Source: CAYSVN01 sp964434585 (GTDB taxonomy: Bacteria > Patescibacteriota > Gracilibacteria > Peribacterales > Peribacteraceae). Taken from it: 11,329 bases of DNA. Under the pieces are notes generated by a model. The model had not been told where the DNA came from. It saw only the letters and a list, made by a program, of their open reading frames with translations, and ran no database searches. The translations under genes were made by a program, and so were the position numbers. Position 1 is the first letter of the stretch. Each line of letters opens with the position of its first letter. Positions 5,701 through 11,275 of this stretch are shown piece after piece. The stretch lies in assembly GCA_964434585.1 (NCBI GenBank), contig CAYSVN010000039.1, forward strand, positions 1-11,329, written 5' to 3'.

Positions 5701-6933
5701 ATGATTATGAAAACACCAGAAAAAAAGGTGGTTCCAACTACTGAATATGCAAGATTACGAGAAAAATTAGCAACAGCAAACATTGTTGCCTATGGCGAAT
5801 TATTAGTAGAGGTACGAAATTTTGATGAATACATAACTCAGAATCATGCACTAACAGAAGATGATATTGAAGACCGGTTACCAGGCGCTGACCACAAAGA
5901 AAGAATGATGATGCTGGAGGAGGCAAAAACAAGTGTGCTACGAACAGTTGCTACCCAAAAAGCAAAACAGGGTGAGCTACATTTAGCAGGAGATGTTTTT
6001 AACATGTTAGAAAACATTAAAACCATCGTGACCATTAAAAACCAACAACAAGAAACCATGCGTGCCATTAACACAACATTAGTTGGGCCCATTGGAACCA
6101 AAGGTGCACTAGGGGCATTTATTAAAATGAAATTAGGTAGCATTTTACCATGGCTAGAAGATAGTGATAAAGAGCAGGGTATCGGTGCGATTGTTGGCAA
6201 AGATAACTCCACTCCATTATATGATAGAGACAATGGACCCATTCGTGACTGTTTAGCAAATGAAGAAATTCGTGCACATATTGTAGAAACAGCTAGGAAA
6301 AATGGTGTCTTTTACACTAGTACTATTGCCATGGGTATGACACGCAACTTTAAAGACTTTACCACTTTATTAAAAGAGGTAAAAGAGGCAGGAGTTACCA
6401 TTGTGCTAGACACAAACTACCGTCCATACGTAATGGATGAATGTTTTAGTGATCAAAATATAGAAGATCATCAAGATGCATTTGAGCAAGTACTAGAACA
6501 CACCGATATTTTATTAAGTGGCGTAGAAGATCTTAGAAAAATTTACAGTAGCGATGAACATGTCCCCGGTAAAAATGAGCAGCCAAAAGCAGAAGATCCA
6601 AACGAGGTAGAATATTTCTTTGAGTTATTTAAAGAAAAAATGCCAGGTAAAATGATTGTTATAAAACAAGATGTTAAAGGAGTAAGCTGGTTGAATGAAG
6701 ACGGTGACATTGAATTTTGTAAGCAAGTCCATAATATTGGTAAACATGCTATTGTTAAAGATAAAACTGGAGGTGGAGACAGTTGGAACGCAGCTTTCTT
6801 AACATTTATAATGTCTAATCCGCACACATCAATTATGGAAGCAGCAGACTTCGCCAATCGTGTTGCAGGTGCTGTAGTACAAAAAGAAGGCGCAGTGGTA
6901 CCTGCTCATAAACTAGAGCCACTTCTAGCATAA
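5701..6933 (+). CDS. PfkB-family carbohydrate kinase (ribokinase / KDG-kinase-like), divergent
   Basis: 410 aa, against about 300-340 for the family. The ribokinase fold is recognisable: N-terminal strand NIVAYGELLVEVR (27-39), GDVFNML (97-103) at the substrate-side GGxxxN region, TLVGPIGTKGALGAF (126-140) matching the usual VGxxGxDxxG, VLDTNYRP (235-242) as in 2-keto-3-deoxygluconate kinases, DILLSGVEDL (269-278), and the second PfkB signature DKTGGGDSWNAAF (354-366), where D360 is the expected catalytic base. About 55 mostly charged, helical residues (40-95) are inserted between the first strand and the GGDxxN region, and 154-200 is also unlike typical members. Expected role: ATP-dependent phosphorylation of a sugar or sugar acid; the substrate is unknown. 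Starts at ATG 5701 or the second ATG at 5707. No enzyme of the same pathway is adjacent. Confidence 0.8.
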   Translation: MIMKTPEKKVVPTTEYARLREKLATANIVAYGELLVEVRNFDEYITQNHALTEDDIEDRLPGADHKERMMMLEEAKTSVLRTVATQKAKQGELHLAGDVFNMLENIKTIVTIKNQQQETMRAINTTLVGPIGTKGALGAFIKMKLGSILPWLEDSDKEQGIGAIVGKDNSTPLYDRDNGPIRDCLANEEIRAHIVETARKNGVFYTSTIAMGMTRNFKDFTTLLKEVKEAGVTIVLDTNYRPYVMDECFSDQNIEDHQDAFEQVLEHTDILLSGVEDLRKIYSSDEHVPGKNEQPKAEDPNEVEYFFELFKEKMPGKMIVIKQDVKGVSWLNEDGDIEFCKQVHNIGKHAIVKDKTGGGDSWNAAFLTFIMSNPHTSIMEAADFANRVAGAVVQKEGAVVPAHKLEPLLA

Positions 6934-6992
6934 TAAGCTATTGATACAGAGAAAAAATAACAACAGGTAAAACAGGCATAGAAGACCTATAT

Positions 6993-7047
6993 GTCATAAA
7001 TAATGACGAGAAGTAACGTATTAAGAAGGCCTTAAATACGCTATAAT
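6993..7047 (+). promoter_or_regulatory. hairpin and leaderless promoter before the YiiX-like gene
   Basis: GTCAT (6993-6997) and ATGAC (7003-7007) form a 5-bp hairpin with no T run, so it is more likely an operator or stabiliser than a terminator. A second inverted repeat, TTAAG/CTTAA around AAGGCCTT, covers 7021-7034. The -10 is a perfect TATAAT (7042-7047), 6 nt before the ATG at 7054, so the transcript starts at or on the start codon. The -35 is weak (TTAAGA 7021-7026, short 15-nt spacer). Confidence 0.5.
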
Positions 7048-7053
7048 AATACT

Positions 7054-8769
7054 ATGCTCACAAAAATAATCAGTCATATTTCTTTGCCTTGGGTCGTAAC
7101 CGTATCTGCTTACTTAATATTAGTAACCAAGATGTTTTTTCCACACCATCGGCAAATTGCATTAGGGTTATTTTTAGTAGGAATTGGGCTATTTATTTGG
7201 GCTAGTTGGGCACGGTGGCAGCAAATTAATCAATTAGCCGCTAACAGCACGTTATGGGCACATAAAGGCTACACGTTGCTTGGAGTACTACTTATTATGT
7301 CACTCTATGTGTTCTTTGTACTATTCCCTGTCCAAAAAACAGAGCTTAGCTCATTAAATAAGCAAGAATTAAAACAGCACATTCAAAGTGACCAAAACTT
7401 ACTACGGTATCTAGAAGATTCCCTACAAGAAACAACAGAGAACCTCTTGGCGTTCGACTTACCAAATGTAGACCCAGCTACGCTGCCTACTGCAAAAAAA
7501 GAAGAACTAAAAGAACAATGGACATTATTTTTAGAAGATATTTTTGAACTAGATATTATTAGACAAAAGTATCGTGGATTTTTACATATTGGTGGTATAA
7601 GGGCTAACGACGACCGCCTACAAGCATTCTTGCTAGCATACGGTGCATATGTACACCAATACAGTGCTATTTTTAGTATTAGCAATGCTGCAAATAATAA
7701 TAAATTTATCCAAAGAATTTTAAACGAGTCAGATATTCAGCAACAAATTCCACCCAATCAATTTGCATACTTTAGAGCAAGCTTAACCCATAGTGATGAG
7801 CTTGTACGCTTAGCCGGTGGGCACGCATACTTAAAATTACACCAAAAACGCTTAGAGGCGCTTTCAGATCAAGTGCCAGAACTACAAGAAAAGCTTGCAA
7901 CATTACGCTCAGAAATTACTGCGTTCCCAAGCTTGCTTGGTAAAAGACCAATGGACACGTTAGAAAATACCGCATTTACTTCGTGGTTCCCTATCCAAAA
8001 AAATGTCGCACTTGGTATCTCTTACGTACGTGTGGCCAGGCGCGATTACTACATTACACCAGAAATACTGCAGCCATATATTAAACAGTTAGAACCGGTA
8101 GATGTATTAATTCAACGTCGTAATTGGCATATGACCAATAGTGGTATTCCAGGATTCTGGCCACATGCCGCATTGTACACTGGTACATTAAGCGAGATGG
8201 ATCAATATTTTGCCGGCGTAGCTCCATTAAAAAATAAATCTATTAGCACATTCATACAACAAACTCATCCAGAGATTTATAAGCAATACCAACAACTAGA
8301 CGAAGAAGGTTACCCATACCGTATTATAGAATCTATTAGGCCGGGAGTGGTACTAACTTCTTTAGAACAAAGCGGAAACGCCGACTACCTTTCAGTACTA
8401 CGCCCTAAAATTAACAAAGAGCAAAAACTAACTGCTTTATTAGAAGCATTTTCCCACTTTGGAAAGTCATACGATTATAATTTTGATTTTACCACACACG
8501 ATAGTTTAGTGTGTAGTGAGCTTGTCTATACTTCACTTAAAAAAGCTAAGGACTTTAATATTGTCCCTAGCAGCTCTAACGGCCGACTGCTTTATACACC
8601 AAACCAATTTGTAGAAAAATTTGATAAAGAATACGGAACGCCTGAGCAGGAATTTGACTTTGTATTCTTTCTAGAAGGACAAGAAGGTTCTGGAGAAGTT
8701 AAAGAACAATCGCTCGAAGAATTTAGAAACAGCTGGGACCGACCTAAATGGAGCTTCCTACAAAACTAA
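7054..8769 (+). CDS. membrane-anchored YiiX-like permuted NlpC/P60 (papain-fold) cysteine hydrolase
   Basis: 571 aa. Three hydrophobic segments at about 12-29, 35-51 and 73-92 anchor the N-terminus. A helical, charged region (about 95-300) of no recognised family follows. The C-terminal 315-540 region has the motif order of permuted NlpC/P60 hydrolases (YiiX/YebB, DUF830 type): VDVLIQRRNWHMTN (349-362, the GDIL-like start), GFWPHAALYTG (367-377, H371), YRIIESIRPGVV (422-433, E426), VLRP (448-451), and THDSLVCSELVY (481-492, nucleophile C487). His comes before Cys, the reverse of ordinary NlpC/P60. Known members cleave amide or thioester/acyl bonds; substrate here is unknown, but membrane anchoring and the patatin-like partner point to lipids, lipoproteins or peptidoglycan. 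Whether the catalytic domain faces in or out is undetermined. Its stop codon overlaps the next start as TAATG, so the two are translationally coupled. Confidence 0.72.
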   Translation: MLTKIISHISLPWVVTVSAYLILVTKMFFPHHRQIALGLFLVGIGLFIWASWARWQQINQLAANSTLWAHKGYTLLGVLLIMSLYVFFVLFPVQKTELSSLNKQELKQHIQSDQNLLRYLEDSLQETTENLLAFDLPNVDPATLPTAKKEELKEQWTLFLEDIFELDIIRQKYRGFLHIGGIRANDDRLQAFLLAYGAYVHQYSAIFSISNAANNNKFIQRILNESDIQQQIPPNQFAYFRASLTHSDELVRLAGGHAYLKLHQKRLEALSDQVPELQEKLATLRSEITAFPSLLGKRPMDTLENTAFTSWFPIQKNVALGISYVRVARRDYYITPEILQPYIKQLEPVDVLIQRRNWHMTNSGIPGFWPHAALYTGTLSEMDQYFAGVAPLKNKSISTFIQQTHPEIYKQYQQLDEEGYPYRIIESIRPGVVLTSLEQSGNADYLSVLRPKINKEQKLTALLEAFSHFGKSYDYNFDFTTHDSLVCSELVYTSLKKAKDFNIVPSSSNGRLLYTPNQFVEKFDKEYGTPEQEFDFVFFLEGQEGSGEVKEQSLEEFRNSWDRPKWSFLQN

Positions 8770-9599
8770 TGTCTTGGGGGCTTGCATTATCTGGCGGCGG
8801 CGCAAATGGACTAGCAAATGCTGGAGTTCTTAAAGCATTAGAGGAGCAACATTTAAAACCAGACTACATTGCCGGTAGTTCCATGGGCGCACTGGTAGCA
8901 GCACTGCATGCTACTGGACACCCTACCAGTGTCTTTGATGACCTTGCAAGTAAGCTAAGCCTACGCAGCGTGCTAAGATTAAAAAAAATACCATTTAGAC
9001 ACGGTTTACATAGTGGGCTTGTGCAGCACCAAGTACGTAAATTTTTACAACCACTACTAGGCAATGCCACCATTGGTGATTGCACAACACCATTTGTATG
9101 TTTAGCTGGTAAAGTAAAACACCCTATTAAATGGTCTAAGGTATTAAAGCCAAATTTTACAGAGTATTTTTTAAGCAGTTTCCAGCACCATGTTTTTCCA
9201 CCAGAAACCAATATTATCGATGCCGTAACAGCCAGTAGCGCCGTGCCCGTTATTTTTAATCCTTATAAAATAGAGGCTCAAGAATTTATTGATGTTATTT
9301 ACTTTGGAGCAATACCAATTGAATTTTTACAAGAAGCCTATAAACCAGATGTTATAATTGCCACCGATACCAACCCTTACTACAACAATATTTATAAACG
9401 ATTACCACAGCATGTGCACACGTTTATTAAAGACGGCTATCAATCTATAGAGCAAAGTAAAAAACTTGCTAACCTTTGTTTATGGCCTAAATCCATTGCA
9501 GGTATTCACCGATTTGATAAAACCAAAGATTTTATGGAGACTGGACACCAAGAAGCAACAAAAAACCTAGCAGAAATACTACAATTAGTAGGTAAATAA
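8769..9599 (+). CDS. patatin-like phospholipase
   Basis: 276 aa from the ATG at 8769, which overlaps the preceding TAA by one base. An in-frame ATG at 8748 would add seven residues and lengthen the overlap, but the family normally begins just before the first strand (MSWGLALSGGG), so 8769 is preferred. Motifs: oxyanion loop SGGGANG (8-14), nucleophile elbow GSSMG (36-40, S38), ASSAVPVIF (155-163) before the catalytic Asp, and D175 in FIDVIYFGAIPIEFL. Family role: Ser-Asp dyad acyl hydrolase acting on phospholipids, as in RssA/YjjU-type bacterial patatins. The usual DG[GA] around the Asp is DVI here, an odd change beside the active site. No signal peptide or transmembrane segment, so it is probably cytoplasmic or peripheral on the inner membrane face, working with the coupled upstream membrane hydrolase. 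Confidence 0.85.
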   Translation: MSWGLALSGGGANGLANAGVLKALEEQHLKPDYIAGSSMGALVAALHATGHPTSVFDDLASKLSLRSVLRLKKIPFRHGLHSGLVQHQVRKFLQPLLGNATIGDCTTPFVCLAGKVKHPIKWSKVLKPNFTEYFLSSFQHHVFPPETNIIDAVTASSAVPVIFNPYKIEAQEFIDVIYFGAIPIEFLQEAYKPDVIIATDTNPYYNNIYKRLPQHVHTFIKDGYQSIEQSKKLANLCLWPKSIAGIHRFDKTKDFMETGHQEATKNLAEILQLVGK

Positions 9600-9624
9600 A
9601 ATCGCACTATCGAGAGTGGCTCTT

Positions 9625-9690
9625 GTGGCTTCCAAAGAAGCGAGCGGCCATCCGCCGAAGAAGGATAGCGAGCGACTTAGCATAAGCCAC
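9625..9690. repeat. REP-like long inverted repeat after the patatin gene
   Basis: GTGGCTT (9625-9631) and AAGCCAC (9684-9690) are exact inverted arms, extendable by CTT/AAG past one bulged base. Inside are an inner hairpin GCGG-CCAT-CCGC (9644-9655) and two direct copies of AGCGAGCG (9639-9646 and 9667-9674). A further CGCA-G-TGCG palindrome precedes a T6 run (9715-9720), and TTTTTTGT (9715-9722) can pair with ACAAAAAA (9736-9743), so the region could also terminate transcription from either side. The rest of the 9600-9733 gap holds no gene. Confidence 0.5.
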
Positions 9691-9733
9691 TAAGCAACGA
9701 ACGCAGTGCGAAACTTTTTTGTTACTTTTTTGG

Positions 9734-9762
9734 TTACAAAAAAAGGAAATATAAAGTATAAT
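9734..9762 (+). promoter_or_regulatory. ssrA promoter
   Basis: A perfect -10 TATAAT (9757-9762) with a weak -35 TTACAA (9734-9739) at the ideal 17-nt spacing. Transcription would start near 9769, leaving about 90 nt of 5' leader to be removed from the tmRNA precursor, by RNase P in the usual pathway. Confidence 0.6.
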
Positions 9763-9826
9763 GATATTCTAGTTCATTAACTTCGATGGCTTTTATAAAC
9801 AACACCCATTCGCTACAAGTTAGTCA

Positions 9827-9860
9827 TCACCATGTCATGGTGAGCTTGTCGAACCACATG
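9827..9860. repeat. palindromic element in the tmRNA 5' leader
   Basis: TCACCATG-T-CATGGTGA (9827-9843) is an exact 17-base palindrome with a single central base. It overlaps an alternative hairpin closing CATG (9831-9834) with CATG (9857-9860) around GGT...ACC. The GTGAGCTTGTCGAACC core resembles the palindromic intergenic repeats common in many bacterial genomes (recognition from memory, not a search). It ends at the first base of mature tmRNA. Confidence 0.4.
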
Positions 9861-10301
9861 GGGATGCCAGGCTTTGACAGTGTGATTTCTAGCCCGGCCG
9901 TGTTTCTGTTCGGGATGGTAACGGTTCCCGATACCCACTTGTTACAACCCTATTTGCAGAAAATTTTGCAACTCGTGCCGTTAAAAACGTACGCAATGCT
10001 CTTGGTAACGCTTCAGCTGTAGCTTTCGCTCCAGTTCGTGTTGCTGTAGCTGCGTAAGTGTAACGCACTTTAAGTTTTCCTTAGCGAAAACGTGTCTCTT
10101 CGCCGATTCTCGCTGAGCGTCTGAGGCATTATTAGCGAGATGACATTAAAACTTGATGCGCTTTAATGTGACATTAGCATCGACCCTCTCTATTTTCCTT
10201 TGCCTTTTTCCTAGTAAATAGAGCGATCCGAAATAAGGCATAACAGTACTAACCACCGGTCTACACGCTGGACGCGGGTTCAATTCCCGCCATCTCCACC
10301 A
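9860..10301 (+). ncRNA. ssrA: transfer-messenger RNA (tmRNA), one-piece
   Basis: 442 nt. The tRNA-like part is complete: 5' GGGGATG (9860-9866) pairs with CATCTCC (10291-10297, one G-U), then A and an encoded CCA (10299-10301). The T arm is GCGGG/CCCGC (10274-10278/10286-10290) with loop TTCAATT. Helix 2 is CAGTGTG near 9878 with CACGCTG (10264-10270). Four pseudoknots can be drawn: PK1 TCGGGA/TCCCGA (9910-9931) with GGTA/TACC; PK2 GTTTTC/GAAAAC (10074-10091) whose loop pairs with GCTGAG (10112-10117); PK3 ACATTAAA/TTTAATGT (10143-10169) with GATGC/GCATC; PK4 CTCTATTT/AAATAGAG (10188-10223) with TGCCTT/AAGGCA (10235-10240). Role: with SmpB and EF-Tu it rescues stalled ribosomes and tags the unfinished protein for proteolysis. 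The small protein-like frame at 9786-10022 overlaps it and is not a gene. Confidence 0.97.
9956..10057 (+). other. tmRNA-encoded proteolysis tag (33 codons plus TAA)
   Basis: The resume codon is GCA at 9956: the U and A at -5 and -4 (CTATTT-GCA) match the determinant TAGTC-GCA of E. coli. The tag begins AENFATRAVK and ends APVRVAVAA, followed by TAA in the loop of a TGCGT/ACGCA hairpin (10051-10067), the usual place for tmRNA helix 5. The tail AVAA is a plausible ClpXP/AAA+ degron. At 33 residues it is about three times the E. coli length, and it is basic (four Arg/Lys beyond the tag start, one Glu). GCTGTAGCT occurs twice exactly 27 nt apart (10016, 10043), in frame. Confidence 0.8.
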
Positions 10302-10336
10302 ATATTTATAAAAAGAGCCACAGTTTTTACAATATT
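10301..10336 (+). terminator. possible ssrA terminator overlapping the next promoter
   Basis: AATATT (10301-10306) plus TAAAAA (10309-10314) pair with TTTTTA (10324-10329) plus AATATT (10331-10336) around a 9-nt loop, followed by TTTATTTA. The stem is all A-T, so it is weak, but it sits directly at the tmRNA 3' end. Confidence 0.4.
10305..10333 (+). promoter_or_regulatory. promoter of the small membrane protein gene
   Basis: TTTATA (10305-10310), a 17-nt spacer, then TACAAT (10328-10333). Transcription would begin near 10340, about 4 nt before the ATG at 10344. It lies inside the putative ssrA terminator stem. Confidence 0.45.
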
Positions 10337-10343
10337 TTTATTT

Positions 10344-10763
10344 ATGAATATTTTTAAATTAATATTTGCATTATTATTAGCAGCTCCAATAAGTAGCTCT
10401 ATGGCAAACATATTTAAAGACGTGAGTGAAATAACACGTGATAACCAGAATTCTAAAATAATGCTTGATGCATTTATGTTTTACTGGGAATTTATATTAT
10501 TAGGATTAATAATTACAGGTGTAATAAATACATTCACAAAAAATAATATACCATTAAAAATTGCTGCCAGGTGCAATGTACTCGGTAGTTGCTTAATGTT
10601 AACCACATTCGGCATATTAACAAATAAAAACATAGCACTATCATTATTAGCCAAATACTTAACACAAATTGGATTAGCGTTATTTTATTTAGGAATCTCA
10701 TTAATAATTATTGAACTTATAATACAATTATTTTTAGAGTTTAAGAAAATAATACTTAAATAA
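10344..10763 (+). CDS. small membrane protein of unknown function
   Basis: 139 aa, family not recognised. Residues 1-21 look like a signal peptide (MNIFK, hydrophobic core, then SSSMA with cleavage possible after A21) or a first membrane helix. Strong hydrophobic stretches follow at about 46-64, 76-93 and 105-131, the last one long and ending in a basic tail (KKIILK). Between 22 and 45 is a short polar stretch (DVSEITRDNQNSK) that may face outward. Codon use differs from the core genes: Ile is mostly ATA and the gene is notably AT-rich. It begins 42 nt after the tmRNA 3' end, is nearly leaderless, and is followed 3 nt later by another gene, so the two are probably co-transcribed. A membrane partner, immunity or sensor-type role is possible but not shown. 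Confidence 0.7.
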   Translation: MNIFKLIFALLLAAPISSSMANIFKDVSEITRDNQNSKIMLDAFMFYWEFILLGLIITGVINTFTKNNIPLKIAARCNVLGSCLMLTTFGILTNKNIALSLLAKYLTQIGLALFYLGISLIIIELIIQLFLEFKKIILK

Positions 10764-10766
10764 ATT

Positions 10767-11177
10767 ATGGATAAAGCACAACAAGTAGCAGAGGCATTCA
10801 CTAAAAAATTTCCTGATTGTAAAGATTATTCAAGTAGACCAAGTATAGAAAGTGTAGAGGAATTTATGCGGCCCTTTGCACCAATTTCGTATGAAACACA
10901 GCACCAAATTGATCAATTACTTAGAGAAAAAGGCTTAACATCAACGGGTCTTCATTGTTGGTGGGAGGCAAATTTTGCTGTATCTGGAAATGGGCCTCAT
11001 CATGAGCACGCTTTAAGGTTTTTAATCATGGACCTTTGTACATGTGTTGTGCCACATTTACCTGATGCAATTGATAACGCAACTAATGAAGTTGATAAAA
11101 GACTAATAGCTTTAAGAAAAATGTGGGAGCAGTGTAGTGGCGATGAAATTCAGTTTCATAAATTATTAAAACGATAA
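10767..11177 (+). CDS. unrecognised 136-aa soluble protein
   Basis: No family recognised. No signal peptide or membrane segment, so it should be cytoplasmic. The most distinctive region is residues 61-91: GLHCWWEANF followed by GNGPHHEHALRFLIMDLC, rich in Trp, His and Cys. A PHLPDAIDNATNE stretch and a charged, probably helical C-terminus (EVDKRLIALRKMWEQ) follow. The clustered His and Cys residues could bind a metal, but no standard metal motif is seen. Starts at ATG 10767, 3 nt after the upstream stop, with no Shine-Dalgarno, suggesting translational coupling with the membrane protein gene. A membrane/soluble pair of this size could be a regulator pair or a toxin-antitoxin or immunity type unit; this is speculation. 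Confidence 0.7.
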   Translation: MDKAQQVAEAFTKKFPDCKDYSSRPSIESVEEFMRPFAPISYETQHQIDQLLREKGLTSTGLHCWWEANFAVSGNGPHHEHALRFLIMDLCTCVVPHLPDAIDNATNEVDKRLIALRKMWEQCSGDEIQFHKLLKR

Positions 11178-11189
11178 ATTATACATAAA

Positions 11190-11200
11190 CATCTACACCA
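11190..11200 (+). repeat. imperfect copy of the ssrA 3' end
   Basis: CATCTACACCA matches the last 11 bases of ssrA (CATCTCCACCA, 10291-10301) at 10 of 11 positions, in the same orientation, and the similarity extends a few bases as ATATTTA versus CATTTA. It lies 13 nt after the stop of the second AT-rich gene. It might be an attachment-site remnant or chance. Confidence 0.25.
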
Positions 11201-11238
11201 CATTTAACATATTCAGCTATGGGTAACAGTGGTAATAA

Positions 11239-11247
11239 TGATATAAT
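11239..11247 (+). promoter_or_regulatory. extended -10 promoter with flanking inverted repeat
   Basis: TGATATAAT is an extended -10 (TG at 11239-11240, TATAAT at 11242-11247). TAATGAT (11236-11242) and ATCATTA (11253-11259) form an exact 7-bp inverted repeat across the -10 and start site, an operator-like arrangement. Transcription would begin near 11254, about 22 nt before the ATG at 11276. Confidence 0.5.
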
Positions 11248-11275
11248 ACTAAATCATTAATTACCCCATATTACT

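Noticed and set aside
5844..6242. Long reverse-strand frame (132 codons) opposite the PfkB-family gene
   Set aside because: Antisense to a gene with clear PfkB signatures; low-complexity Ser-rich translation, no promoter or start context of its own.
8864..9211. Reverse-strand frame (115 codons) opposite the patatin gene
   Set aside because: Shadow of the conserved patatin domain; no recognisable motifs.
9600..9859. A tRNA gene in the gap before ssrA
   Set aside because: No cloverleaf with a T-arm GGTTCRA-like motif and matching acceptor stem is found there; the only tRNA-like end is that of tmRNA.
9786..10022. A 78-codon reading frame after the patatin gene
   Set aside because: Most of it lies inside the tmRNA, in a frame different from the tag, and its start covers the palindromic leader; the translation has no protein-like pattern.
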